From an uncultured Ruminococcus sp. (GTDB lineage Bacteria; Bacillota; Clostridia; Oscillospirales; Ruminococcaceae): a stretch of DNA of 64,000 nucleotides. Positions 32,517-40,538 of this stretch are shown one piece after another. Below the pieces are notes generated by a model. It was not told the origin of the DNA and searched no databases. It saw only the letters and a list, made by a program, of their open reading frames with translations. Numbering within the stretch: position 1 is the stretch's first letter; each line of letters begins with the position of its first letter. The position numbers were made by a program, and so were the translations under genes. Location of the stretch: the NCBI GenBank assembly GCA_937910385.1, contig CALEPT010000188.1, positions 1-64,000 of the forward strand, given 5' to 3'.

Positions 32517-33974
32517 ATGTCTCGCAATTATGACGTTATTATTGCAGGCTGCGGAGCCGCAGGTCTTTACGCAGCTATCAATCTCCCTCCTCAGACAAAG
32601 ATCCTCATGCTCTGCAAAAAGGAGCTGAGCCTGTGCAATTCCTCTCTTGCACAAGGCGGCATTGCGGGCGTTTACAACTCCCCGAATGACAATATCCAGT
32701 ACCACCAAAACGACACCCTCATTGCGGGAGGTTTCAAGAACAATGTAGAAGCTGTTCATACTCTCGTGAGCGAGGCTGCGCAGGATATCGAGCGGATAAT
32801 AGAGCTTGGAGTCGAGTTCAACAAGAACCCTGACGGCACCTACCACCGCACCCTCGAGGGTGGTCACAGCCACCACCGTATCTTCCACCATGCCGACTCC
32901 ACGGGCGCGGAGATAGCCTCTAAGCTCCTCGCGTATGTACAGACACTCGGAAATGTCGAGATAATGGAAAATACCCTGATGTGCGCTGTAAAGCAGACTT
33001 CTACAGGTTACTCGGCATTTCTGAAAAAGCAGGACGATACCTACGAGACTGCAAACTGCCGCTTCATGATACTCGCGACGGGCGGTATCGGCAGAGTTTA
33101 CCAGTTCACGACGAACTCTGCTATTGCCACGGGCGACGGCATAACCTTTGCCTATGAAATGGGCGCGAAGATAAAGAATCTGAGCTATGTGCAGTTCCAC
33201 CCGACGGCATTCAATAACCGCGCGACCCGTGAATGCTTCCTCATTTCCGAGGCTGTAAGAGGAGAGGGGGCATACCTTCTCAACTGCAATAAGGAGCGCT
33301 TCATGCACAACTACGACGAGCGTCTGGAGCTCGCGCCGCGCGACGTGGTATCACACGCGATAGTGCTCGAATCACGTAAGCAGGGCTCGCAGGAGTTCTT
33401 CCTCGACATAAGCTACAAGGACAGCGAGTTCCTCAAAAACCGCTTCCCGATGATATACAACAATCTGCTCGACCAGGGCTACGACCTCACAAAGGAGCCT
33501 GTGCCGATATTCCCGTGTCAGCATTACCTCATGGGCGGCATAGACGTTGACGGCAATTCCGAGACGAGCCTGCCGAATCTCTTTGCGTGCGGAGAATGCT
33601 CGCATACGGGCGTTCACGGCGGAAATCGCCTTGCGAGCAACTCGCTCCTCGAAGCTCTCGTGTTCTCGCGTCATGCTGCAAACTGCATAGCTTCAAGGCT
33701 GGACGATGCTCCGCGGGAGCTTGAGGAGGCGCAGTTCGATGCGCATATCGGCAGCAGCCGCATACCCAAGGGCATACGCACCGAAACGAGAAAGATAATG
33801 CAGGAGAGCCACTTCGTTATCCCCGACAAGCAGAAGGCTGCGGAGGGCTTCAAGCGCGTGAGAGAGATACGCGACGACCTTCTCGGCGGAGGCTACCTTG
33901 TTGACGCGGATTATGTTCTCGCCAAGTCCATAGTTACCTGCGCCTACATTATATTGGGCGAGGTCATGAGATAA
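32517..33974 (+). CDS. nadB: L-aspartate oxidase
   Basis: First step of de novo NAD synthesis: FAD-dependent oxidation of aspartate to iminoaspartate. The 485-residue protein has the FAD motif IIAGCGAAGLYAAI, the SLAQGGIAGV segment, catalytic HSHHRIFHHAD and VQFHPTAF, and LPNLFACGECSHTGVHGGNRLASNSLLEAL near the end. It is somewhat shorter than many NadB (~530) because the C-terminal helical domain is reduced. nadC starts 10 bases later. nadA, the partner quinolinate synthase gene, is not in the window. Confidence 0.95.
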   Translation: MSRNYDVIIAGCGAAGLYAAINLPPQTKILMLCKKELSLCNSSLAQGGIAGVYNSPNDNIQYHQNDTLIAGGFKNNVEAVHTLVSEAAQDIERIIELGVEFNKNPDGTYHRTLEGGHSHHRIFHHADSTGAEIASKLLAYVQTLGNVEIMENTLMCAVKQTSTGYSAFLKKQDDTYETANCRFMILATGGIGRVYQFTTNSAIATGDGITFAYEMGAKIKNLSYVQFHPTAFNNRATRECFLISEAVRGEGAYLLNCNKERFMHNYDERLELAPRDVVSHAIVLESRKQGSQEFFLDISYKDSEFLKNRFPMIYNNLLDQGYDLTKEPVPIFPCQHYLMGGIDVDGNSETSLPNLFACGECSHTGVHGGNRLASNSLLEALVFSRHAANCIASRLDDAPRELEEAQFDAHIGSSRIPKGIRTETRKIMQESHFVIPDKQKAAEGFKRVREIRDDLLGGGYLVDADYVLAKSIVTCAYIILGEVMR

Positions 33975-33984
33975 GGAGGATAAA

Positions 33985-34824
33985 ATGAAGCTTTTACAGT
34001 GTTATATTGATAATATAATAACCACCGCGCTCATGGAGGATATAAATTACATTGACGCGGCGGCGGACAACCTCATTCCCGAGGAGCACACGAGCTCCGC
34101 TTACTATGTCGCAAAGGATACGGGTGTTGTCTGCGGTATTGAGGTCGCAAAGAGAGTTTTCGAGCTCGCGGGCGGCAACGTGGACTTCCGCATTCTGCTC
34201 GGCGACGGCACTAAAGTACAAAAGGGCGACATCATCGCCGAGCTCGAGGGCAGCACTCTGACCCTCCTCAAGGGCGAGCGCACCGCGCTTAACCTTTTGC
34301 AGCATATGTCTGGTATAGCCTCCGCGGCGAATCGCTGCGTAGAGCTTGTAAAGGGCACTAACGCTTCCGTGACCGATACGAGAAAGACTTTGCCCGGTCT
34401 CCGTGCGCTCCAGAAGTATGCGGTCACGGTCGGAGGCGGTAAGAACCACCGCTTCAATCTCTCCGATGCGGCAATGCTCAAGGACAACCATATAGACGCA
34501 TACGGCGGTATAACAGCGGCTGTTACGGCTCTTCGTGAGAAGATAGGTCACACGGTGAAGATAGAGGTCGAGGTGAGGACTCTCGACGAGCTGAAAGAGG
34601 CTCTTGACAACAGGGTCGAGATAGTCATGCTCGACAATATGAGCTGCGATGAGATGAAGCAGGCTGTTGAGATAACGGCAGGCAGAGCTCTGCTTGAAGC
34701 TTCGGGCAATGTCACCGAGGAGAATATCCGCTCCGTCGCGGAGACGGGCGTGGACATCATCTCGCTCGGCGCGCTGACTCATTCTGTCAAGTGCTTCGAT
34801 ATTTCGATGAAGATAAGAAAATGA
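33985..34824 (+). CDS. nadC: Nicotinate-nucleotide pyrophosphorylase (quinolinate phosphoribosyltransferase)
   Basis: Converts quinolinate and PRPP to nicotinate mononucleotide. The 279-residue protein shows KGERTALNLLQHMSGIAS, the DTRKTLPGLRALQKYAV substrate-binding region, GGGKNHRFNLSDAAMLKDNH and IEVEVRTLDELKEA, ending with VDIISLGALTHSVKCFD. Preceded by AAGGAGG and co-transcribed with nadB. Confidence 0.96.
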   Translation: MKLLQCYIDNIITTALMEDINYIDAAADNLIPEEHTSSAYYVAKDTGVVCGIEVAKRVFELAGGNVDFRILLGDGTKVQKGDIIAELEGSTLTLLKGERTALNLLQHMSGIASAANRCVELVKGTNASVTDTRKTLPGLRALQKYAVTVGGGKNHRFNLSDAAMLKDNHIDAYGGITAAVTALREKIGHTVKIEVEVRTLDELKEALDNRVEIVMLDNMSCDEMKQAVEITAGRALLEASGNVTEENIRSVAETGVDIISLGALTHSVKCFDISMKIRK

Positions 34825-34922
34825 CGTTGCTGGGCGGCTATAAGCCGTCCAAAGCATGAATAGGTATTTTGGCGCGGACGTGTCTTAACACATTTATATA
34901 TTGCTGTGATAAATCGGAATTT

Positions 34923-35011
34923 CAAGCTGTGTCAGCTTGACCACATGCCACGTTGCCGCGCTTATGCGCTCACTTCCACCAACGCCCTTACCCGTACATC
35001 GCACAACTGCA
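34923..35011 (-). repeat. Dispersed intergenic repeat, copy 2 (reverse)
   Basis: Read on the minus strand: TGCAGTTGTGCGA, GTTGGTGGAAGTGAGCGCA, GCGCGGCAACGTGG, then GTCAAGCTGACACAGCTT. It lies head-to-head with copy 3, making a long inverted pair. Confidence 0.7.
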
Positions 35012-35042
35012 TTTTAATTAATTATTAATGATGATGCCGGCG

Positions 35043-35100
35043 AGCGAAAGCAGACTATCTGTTTTGTTGAGAGTGAGCGAGTTCACGAGCGCGAGCGTGG
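35043..35100 (+). repeat. Dispersed intergenic repeat, copy 3
   Basis: GCGAAAGCAGACTATCTG, then TTGTTGAGAGTGAGCGAG and GCGAGCGTGG; same element as copies 1, 2 and 4. It sits 79 bases before the yycJ ATG. Confidence 0.72.
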
Positions 35101-35178
35101 CTCGGCGGCGCGGGCTCCGCGCAAATTCTGATTTGCACGAAAAGGACTTTAAATACATTAACAGAACGGAGCGCATAC

Positions 35179-35964
35179 ATGGCAAGGATATATCCGCTTT
35201 TCAGCTCGAGCAAGGGCAACTCCACATATATCGGCAACGAAAAAAGCGGCATTCTCATAGACTGCGGAGTAAGCTTCAAGCGACTTGCTGCCTCACTGGA
35301 GCTGAACAATATACCCCTTTCGGCGGTACAGGCAGTCTTCATCACACACGAGCACAGCGACCACGTCAGCGGTCTGAAAATGCTCACCAAGAATATGGGG
35401 CTGCCCGTCTACGGTCAGAAACGGACTCTGCAAAGGCTTTGTGATGCGGACAAGATAGCTCCGCAGTCGCCCGTTATAGACATGAGCGGCATTTCAATCA
35501 CCTGCGCGGGCGCGGAGGTAAGCTGCTTCAATACGCCGCACGACACGATACAGAGCTGCGGTTACCGCATACATACCGAGGACGATAAGCTCTGCGCCGT
35601 GTGTACCGACCTCGGGCACGTTACGCAGGAGGTCGATGAAGCTCTTACGGGGTGCAGGCTCGTGCTCATCGAGGCAAATTACGACGAAAGTATGCTGCGG
35701 ACGGGTCCGTACCCGCTGTATTTAAAGGAACGCATACTTTCGCCGAACGGTCATCTTTCCAACGACGACTGCGCCGCGCAGGTGCGGCGGCTTATAGAGC
35801 GGGGGACTTCGTATTTTATCCTCGGACATCTCAGTCAGGATAACAATCATCCGCGTATTGCGGATTACACGGTGCAGAGTGCACTTGAGGGATTCACGCG
35901 CGGCAAGGACTACCTTATGGGAGTTGCTCCCGTCGAGACCAAAGGAGGAGCGGTGATATTCTGA
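35179..35964 (+). CDS. walJ: MBL-fold metallo-hydrolase (YycJ/WalJ-like)
   Basis: A 261-residue beta-lactamase-fold protein with metal-binding HEHSDH at 57-62, a second His in NTPHDTIQSCGY, Asp in VCTDLGHV and a late LGHLSQDNNHP. The N-terminus PLFSSSKGNSTYI is typical of YycJ, a putative 5'-3' exonuclease linked to wall metabolism and DNA replication/cell division in Firmicutes. The stop overlaps the rlmH start by one base, an arrangement often conserved in Firmicutes. Family membership is firm; biochemical role less so. Confidence 0.88.
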   Translation: MARIYPLFSSSKGNSTYIGNEKSGILIDCGVSFKRLAASLELNNIPLSAVQAVFITHEHSDHVSGLKMLTKNMGLPVYGQKRTLQRLCDADKIAPQSPVIDMSGISITCAGAEVSCFNTPHDTIQSCGYRIHTEDDKLCAVCTDLGHVTQEVDEALTGCRLVLIEANYDESMLRTGPYPLYLKERILSPNGHLSNDDCAAQVRRLIERGTSYFILGHLSQDNNHPRIADYTVQSALEGFTRGKDYLMGVAPVETKGGAVIF

Positions 35965-36437
35965 TGACGATAAACCTCATTGTAATAGGAAAGCTTAAGG
36001 AGGAGTATCTGCGCAGCGCGTGTGCGGAGTACATCAAAAGACTCGGCAGATATTGTACTTTTGAGCTGCATGAGCTCGATGAGTGCCGCCTCGGAGACTC
36101 GCCGTCGGAAAAGGAGATAGCCTGTGCTCTCGAAAAGGAGGCGGAGCAGATAAAAAAATACGCAAAAGGAATGATCGTGCCAATGTGCATCGAAGGCAGA
36201 CAGCTCAGCAGTCCGGAGCTTTCGGAGAAAATTTCTTCCGCAGGCGTGAACGGCTGCAGTACTGTTACCTTCATAATAGGAAGCTCGTTCGGGCTTGCGC
36301 CGTCGGTGAAGAACATGGGAGGACTGCGGCTCTCTATGTCCAAGATGACCTTCCCGCATCAGCTTGCGCGGGTAATGCTGCTCGAGCAGATATACCGTGC
36401 CTTTCAGATAGCCGAAGGAGGAAAGTATCATAAGTAG
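35964..36437 (+). CDS. rlmH: 23S rRNA (pseudouridine1915-N3)-methyltransferase RlmH
   Basis: The 157-residue SPOUT methyltransferase modifies pseudouridine 1915 in helix 69 of 23S rRNA. Conserved pieces are INLIVIGKLKEEYL at the start, PMCIEGRQLSSPELSEKI, the SAM-binding FIIGSSFGLAPSV, and the C-terminal FPHQLARVMLLEQIYRAFQI with Tyr/His end. One-base overlap with the MBL gene indicates coupled translation. Confidence 0.95.
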   Translation: MTINLIVIGKLKEEYLRSACAEYIKRLGRYCTFELHELDECRLGDSPSEKEIACALEKEAEQIKKYAKGMIVPMCIEGRQLSSPELSEKISSAGVNGCSTVTFIIGSSFGLAPSVKNMGGLRLSMSKMTFPHQLARVMLLEQIYRAFQIAEGGKYHK

Positions 36438-36585
36438 GGTTTAGGCTGCGGGGACAGACATTATCCGCCTGCGGAAATGTACCTGACGTCTGCTCCTCAA
36501 CACCCCAAGTCTCACTATTGACAGAATAAACAAAAAGCAACTGAAATGTTACTGAAATTTCTACAGACATAATTTTGGAAATTTG

Positions 36586-36615
36586 TTGCAATCCGTGCCC
36601 TTTATATGTTATAAT
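36586..36615 (+). promoter_or_regulatory. Promoter of the ribosomal superoperon
   Basis: TTGCAA, 18 bases, TATAAT with TGT directly before the -10. Transcription should start near 36622, giving a ~320-base leader before rpsJ. Confidence 0.82.
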
Positions 36616-36621
36616 AGTACT

Positions 36622-36942
36622 GTTGAATGCGCTTTTTGAGCGCATGACTGCAAAAAGATATGCGAGGAAGCGGAAGGTTGCTGCCGGTATGGCAGGTAAT
36701 TTCCGTGGAGTATGTCCGATTTTAAACCGGGCGAATGGGATAGCGGACACAGTTTGTGGAAAAATAAAGCGGCGCAGCTTGCGTATGCGCTCGTTTTGGC
36801 CCTCTTTGCGTCTCTATATGTCAGACAGGCTCGGAAAACATTGTGGTTTTTCGGGTTTTTTTATAAGATAAGGCATGAAACACACGGGAACGTGTGATAT
36901 CCCAAAAAGCGTCCCCCAAAATTTTTCAAGGAGGCGAAATCA
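36622..36942 (+). ncRNA. Structured rpsJ leader (candidate ribosomal-protein leader)
   Basis: Non-coding leader with successive hairpins: ATGCGC/GCGCAT (36627-36645), a long CGGAA...CTGCC/GGCAG...TTCCG stem (~36671-36707), TGTCCG/CGGACA (~36714-36755), GCGCA/TGCGC (~36773-36791), then an intrinsic terminator. Short open frames inside lack ribosome sites. In E. coli the S10 operon leader is bound by L4, which attenuates transcription; a similar autogenous control is inferred here but the binding protein is unknown. Confidence 0.6.
36830..36862 (+). terminator. Attenuator terminator in the rpsJ leader
   Basis: Ten-pair stem CTCGGAAAAC / GTTTTTCGGG (two G-U pairs), six-base loop, seven T. It lies ~80 bases before rpsJ inside the transcribed leader, so readthrough must be regulated. 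Confidence 0.7.
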
Positions 36943-37257
36943 ATGGCAGTCAACGAAAAGATCAGATTCAAGATCAAGGGCTACGATCACGCTACTGTTG
37001 ATATTGCAGCAGCTAAGATCGTTGAGGCAGCTAAGAGAAGCGGTGCGAGAGTTTCAGGACCTATACCGCTCCCTACAGATAAGGAGATAGTTACTATCCT
37101 CCGCGCTGTACACAAGTATAAGGACAGCCGTGAGCAGTTCGAGATGAGAACTCACAAGAGACTTGTAGACGTTATCCGTCCTACAGAGAAGACTACGGCA
37201 GCTCTTGACAAGCTTGAGATCCCCGCAGGCGTAGACGTTGTTATGGAGGTCAAGTAA
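36943..37257 (+). CDS. rpsJ: 30S ribosomal protein S10
   Basis: 104 residues, full length. KIRFKIKGYDHATVDIAAAKIVEAAKR at the start and GPIPLPT, then THKRLVDVI and the conserved VVMEVK end identify S10, which sits in the 30S head and also acts as NusE in antitermination. Strong AAGGAGG site. First gene of the superoperon. Confidence 0.98.
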   Translation: MAVNEKIRFKIKGYDHATVDIAAAKIVEAAKRSGARVSGPIPLPTDKEIVTILRAVHKYKDSREQFEMRTHKRLVDVIRPTEKTTAALDKLEIPAGVDVVMEVK

Positions 37258-37335
37258 GACCAAAATTACGCCAAAATCACCGCTTGGGAAGCGGAATGGC
37301 GGTAGTCCGCCGGTCATGTTGATGAATATCAACCA
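37258..37335 (+). promoter_or_regulatory. Structured spacer between rpsJ and rplC
   Basis: GACC (37258) pairs with GGTC (37312), enclosing CCGCTT-GGG-AAGCGG and GGCGG-TAGT-CCGCC: a possible three-way junction. GTTGAT-GAAT-ATCAAC (37318-37333) follows, just before the rplC ribosome site. The spacer is longer than most in the operon. Confidence 0.5.
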
Positions 37336-37359
37336 ATAACCTAACAGGAGGAAAACGAT

Positions 37360-37992
37360 ATGCAGAAAGGTATTATCGGAAAGAAGATCGGTATGACACA
37401 GATCTTCGACGAAACAGGAAAAGTTGTTCCTGTAACGGTAGTTGAAGCAGGTCCGTGCGTTGTAGTGCAGAAGAAAACTGTTGAGAACGACGGCTATGCA
37501 GCGCTTCAGCTCGGCTACGGCGACGTTAAAGTGCAGAGGCTCAACAAGCCTTACAGAGGCCACTTTGAGAAGAGAGACGTTGCATGCAAGAAAACACTCA
37601 AGGAATTCAGACTTGACGACTGCGATACACTCAATGTAGGCGATATCGTAAAGGCTGATACATTTGCTGTGGGCGACGCCATCGACGTTGTCGGCACAAG
37701 CAAGGGTAAGGGCTATGCAGGTCCTATCAAGCGCCACAATCAGCACAGACTCAAGGAGACCCACGGTACAGGTCCTGTTCACAGACAGGCAGGTTCAATG
37801 GGCGCTTGCTCATCGCCTTCAAGAATTTACAAGGGCAAGGGCATGGCAGGTCACATGGGCGCAGAGCAGGTAACTGTTCAGAATCTCGAAATAGTTAAAA
37901 TAGACGCAGAGAACAATCTCATCGCTATCAAGGGCGCGATCCCGGGCCCCAAGGGCGGTATCGTTTATATCGTTGACAGCGTCAAGGCTTAA
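37360..37992 (+). CDS. rplC: 50S ribosomal protein L3
   Basis: 210 residues, full length. GIIGKKIGMTQIFDETGKVVPVTVVEAGP at the start and the central loop KRHNQHRLKETHGTGPVHRQAGSMGA near the peptidyl-transferase centre are characteristic. Binds the 3' end of 23S rRNA early in assembly. Good AACAGGAGG site; follows the structured spacer after rpsJ. Confidence 0.98.
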   Translation: MQKGIIGKKIGMTQIFDETGKVVPVTVVEAGPCVVVQKKTVENDGYAALQLGYGDVKVQRLNKPYRGHFEKRDVACKKTLKEFRLDDCDTLNVGDIVKADTFAVGDAIDVVGTSKGKGYAGPIKRHNQHRLKETHGTGPVHRQAGSMGACSSPSRIYKGKGMAGHMGAEQVTVQNLEIVKIDAENNLIAIKGAIPGPKGGIVYIVDSVKA

Positions 37993-38009
37993 GGAAGGAG
38001 GAAACACTA

Positions 38010-38633
38010 ATGGCTAAAGTTTCAGTTTATGATATCACAGGCAAGCAGGTTTCCGAGACAGAGCTTAATGACGAGATCTTCGGAATTACTCCCAACGAAG
38101 CTGTTATGCACGCTATGGTAGTTAACTACCTCGCTAATCAGAGACAGGGTACACAGTCCACTCTTACAAGAACAGAAGTAAGCGGCGGCGGAAGAAAACC
38201 CTGGAGACAGAAGGGTACAGGTCACGCAAGACAGGGTTCCACACGTGCTCCTCAGTGGGTTCACGGCGGTATCGCTCTCGGACCGAAGCCCAGAGATTAC
38301 AGATACTCCCTTAACAAGAAAGTCCGCAGACTTGCAATGAAGTCGGCTCTTTCCACTAAGGTGATCGACAACAACATCATCGTTCTTGACGCTCTCACAC
38401 TCGACAGCTACAAGACAAAGACAGTTGTTGATATGCTCAAGGCTCTCGGCGTAGAGGGCAAGGCTCTTATCGTTACGGCAGAGGCTGACACAAAGGTAAT
38501 AAAGAGCGCAGCTAATATCCCCGGCGTTAAGACAGCAGCAGTTAACACTCTTAACGTATATGACATCCTTAACTATGACAAGTTCATCGTTGTAAAGAAT
38601 GCCGTAGGAAAGATCGAGGAGGTGTACGCATAA
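38010..38633 (+). CDS. rplD: 50S ribosomal protein L4
   Basis: 207 residues. The globular N-terminus VSVYDITGKQVSETELND and the exit-tunnel loop (RTEVSGGGRKPWRQKGTGHARQG) identify L4. In E. coli L4 is also the repressor of this operon through the S10 leader, so it is the first candidate ligand for the leader here. The stop overlaps the rplW start by one base. Confidence 0.98.
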   Translation: MAKVSVYDITGKQVSETELNDEIFGITPNEAVMHAMVVNYLANQRQGTQSTLTRTEVSGGGRKPWRQKGTGHARQGSTRAPQWVHGGIALGPKPRDYRYSLNKKVRRLAMKSALSTKVIDNNIIVLDALTLDSYKTKTVVDMLKALGVEGKALIVTAEADTKVIKSAANIPGVKTAAVNTLNVYDILNYDKFIVVKNAVGKIEEVYA

Positions 38634-38926
38634 TGAAAGCACCGCAGGATATCATCATAAAGCCCGTTATCACTGAAAAGAGCATGGATGAGCTCCAGGA
38701 AGGCAAGTACACCTTTAAGGTAGCAAAGGACGCTAATAAGACCGAGATAAAGAAGGCTGTTGAAGCTCTCTTCGGCGTTGAAGTTGCTAAGGTAAATACC
38801 CTCAACGTAAACGGCAAGGAAAAGAGAATGGGCAGATTCGTAGGTAAGACATCCAGCTGGAAGAAGGCTATAGTTACTCTTACAGAGGATTCAAAGGCTA
38901 TCGAATTCTTCGAGGGAATGGTTTGA
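38633..38926 (+). CDS. rplW: 50S ribosomal protein L23
   Basis: 97 residues. DIIIKPVITEKSMDELQEGKYTF and VEALFGVEVAKVNTLNVNGK are typical. L23 borders the tunnel exit and docks SRP, trigger factor and SecYEG. Coupled to rplD by overlap. After it a 99-base spacer holds two hairpins (AGAGAG/CTCTCT at ~38930-38960 and GGGAG/CTCCC at 38981-38995). Confidence 0.97.
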   Translation: MKAPQDIIIKPVITEKSMDELQEGKYTFKVAKDANKTEIKKAVEALFGVEVAKVNTLNVNGKEKRMGRFVGKTSSWKKAIVTLTEDSKAIEFFEGMV

Positions 38927-39025
38927 TGAAGAGAGTGGGACCCTGATCCCCTCGCTCTCTGATATCTAACTTGTGAGTATGGGAGTAATGCTCCCGCAAA
39001 AAACGCATTTTAAGGAGTGAAATAA

Positions 39026-39859
39026 ATGGCTATTAAAAGCTATAAGCCTACGACACCTTCGAGACGTCAGATGACTGTAACTGATTACTCGGTGCTGTCT
39101 AAGGTAGAGCCGGAGAAGAGCCTTCTCGAACCCCTGAAGAAGAATTCGGGAAGAAACAGCTACGGCAGAATAACAGTTCGCCACAGAGGCGGCGGTAACA
39201 GAAGAAAGTACCGCATCATCGACTTCAAGAGAGATAAGGACGGCGTTATCGCTACAGTTCAGACTCTTGAGTACGATCCCAACAGAAGCGCTTTCATCGC
39301 TCTCGTTCAGTACGAGGACGGCGAGAAGAGATATATTCTCGCTCCCAACGGTCTTAAGGTCGGCGATAAGATAGAGTCCGGTCCCGAGGCTGATATCAAG
39401 CCCGGCAACGCTCTTAAGCTCGCGGATATCCCCGTTGGTACATTTATCCACGCTATCGAGCTTTATCCCGGCAAGGGCGCTCAGCTCGTAAGAAGCGCAG
39501 GAAATCAGGCTCAGCTCATGGGTAAGGAAGACAAGTATGCTCTTGTAAGACTTCCTTCCGGCGAGATGAGAAAGGTTCCGATCGGCTGTAAGGCTGCTAT
39601 CGGTCAGGTTTCCAACATTGATCACGAGAACGTTAACTACGGTAAGGCAGGAAGAGTCCGCAACATGGGCTGGAGACCTACAGTAAGAGGTTCTGTCATG
39701 AACCCCTGCGATCACCCCCACGGCGGTGGTGAAGGTAAGTCGCCTATCGGCCGTCCCGGACCTGTTACCCCTTGGGGCAAGCCCGCGCTCGGTTATAAGA
39801 CTCGTAAAAAGCATCACAGAACCGATAAGTTCATCGTAAAACGCCGCAACGGCAAGTAA
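39026..39859 (+). CDS. rplB: 50S ribosomal protein L2
   Basis: 277 residues, full length. YKPTTPSRRQMT at the start, GRNSYGRITVRHRGGG, and the HPHGGGEGKSPIGRPGPVTPWG loop next to the peptidyl-transferase centre are diagnostic. L2 is needed for subunit joining. Ribosome site AAGGAGTG. Confidence 0.98.
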   Translation: MAIKSYKPTTPSRRQMTVTDYSVLSKVEPEKSLLEPLKKNSGRNSYGRITVRHRGGGNRRKYRIIDFKRDKDGVIATVQTLEYDPNRSAFIALVQYEDGEKRYILAPNGLKVGDKIESGPEADIKPGNALKLADIPVGTFIHAIELYPGKGAQLVRSAGNQAQLMGKEDKYALVRLPSGEMRKVPIGCKAAIGQVSNIDHENVNYGKAGRVRNMGWRPTVRGSVMNPCDHPHGGGEGKSPIGRPGPVTPWGKPALGYKTRKKHHRTDKFIVKRRNGK

Positions 39860-39880
39860 TCTGAAAGGAGGAACTGATTA

Positions 39881-40165
39881 ATGAGTAGAAGCATTAAAAA
39901 GGGACCTTATGTCCAGGAGGTTCTTCTTAAGAGAGTTGTGGCTATGAACGAGGCAGGAGAGAAGAAGGTTCTCAAGACTTGGAGCCGTTCTTCAACAATA
40001 TTCCCTGATTTCGTAGGTCATACCTTCGCTGTTCACGACGGACGCAAGCACGTTCCGGTATACGTAACAGAGGATATGGTAGGTCATAAGCTCGGCGAGT
40101 TTGCACCTACAAGAACCTATAAGGGTCACGCAGGCTCTAAGACATCTAACAACGGTAAGAAGTAA
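39881..40165 (+). CDS. rpsS: 30S ribosomal protein S19
   Basis: 94 residues. SRSIKKGPYVQEVLLKRV and TWSRSSTIFPDFVGHTFAVHDGRKHVPVYV are characteristic. S19 binds the 30S head with S13 near the A site. AAAGGAGGA site. Confidence 0.98.
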   Translation: MSRSIKKGPYVQEVLLKRVVAMNEAGEKKVLKTWSRSSTIFPDFVGHTFAVHDGRKHVPVYVTEDMVGHKLGEFAPTRTYKGHAGSKTSNNGKK

Positions 40166-40183
40166 TCGAAAGGAGGAGCTGAA

Positions 40184-40519
40184 ATGGAAGCAAGAGCTTA
40201 TTTAAGAAATGCTCGCATATCACCCAGAAAGGTGCAGATCGTTCTCGATCTCATCAGAAACAAGCCGGTTGACATCGCTCTGGCTACTCTCGACCTTACT
40301 CCTAAGGCAGCAAGCCCTATCGTTGCTAAGCTTGTAAAGTCCGCTCAGGCAAACGCAGAAAATAACTTCAGCATGAACAGGGACGACCTTTACGTTGCAG
40401 AATGCTTCGTTACCCCCGGCCCTATCATGAAGAGGATAATGCCAAGAGCACAGGGCAGAGCATATAGAATTTTAAAGAGAACATCACACATCACAGTTGT
40501 TCTTAAAGAAAAAGAATAA
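40184..40519 (+). CDS. rplV: 50S ribosomal protein L22
   Basis: 111 residues. ARAYLRNARISPRKVQIVLDLIR and the tunnel beta-hairpin around FVTPGPIMKRIMPRAQGRAYR identify L22, which lines the exit tunnel beside L4; changes in this hairpin give macrolide resistance in other species. AAAGGAGGA site. Confidence 0.98.
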   Translation: MEARAYLRNARISPRKVQIVLDLIRNKPVDIALATLDLTPKAASPIVAKLVKSAQANAENNFSMNRDDLYVAECFVTPGPIMKRIMPRAQGRAYRILKRTSHITVVLKEKE

Positions 40520-40538
40520 TCCCAAGGAGGTCTGATTA

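Noticed and set aside
34923..35100. Insertion sequence bounded by inverted repeats
   Set aside because: Only ~30 bases lie between the facing copies, with no transposase; the copies are repeat-family members.
36575..36897. Open frames of 60-98 codons in the rpsJ leader
   Set aside because: No ribosome sites, they overlap the promoter, stems and attenuator, and composition is RNA-structure-like rather than coding.
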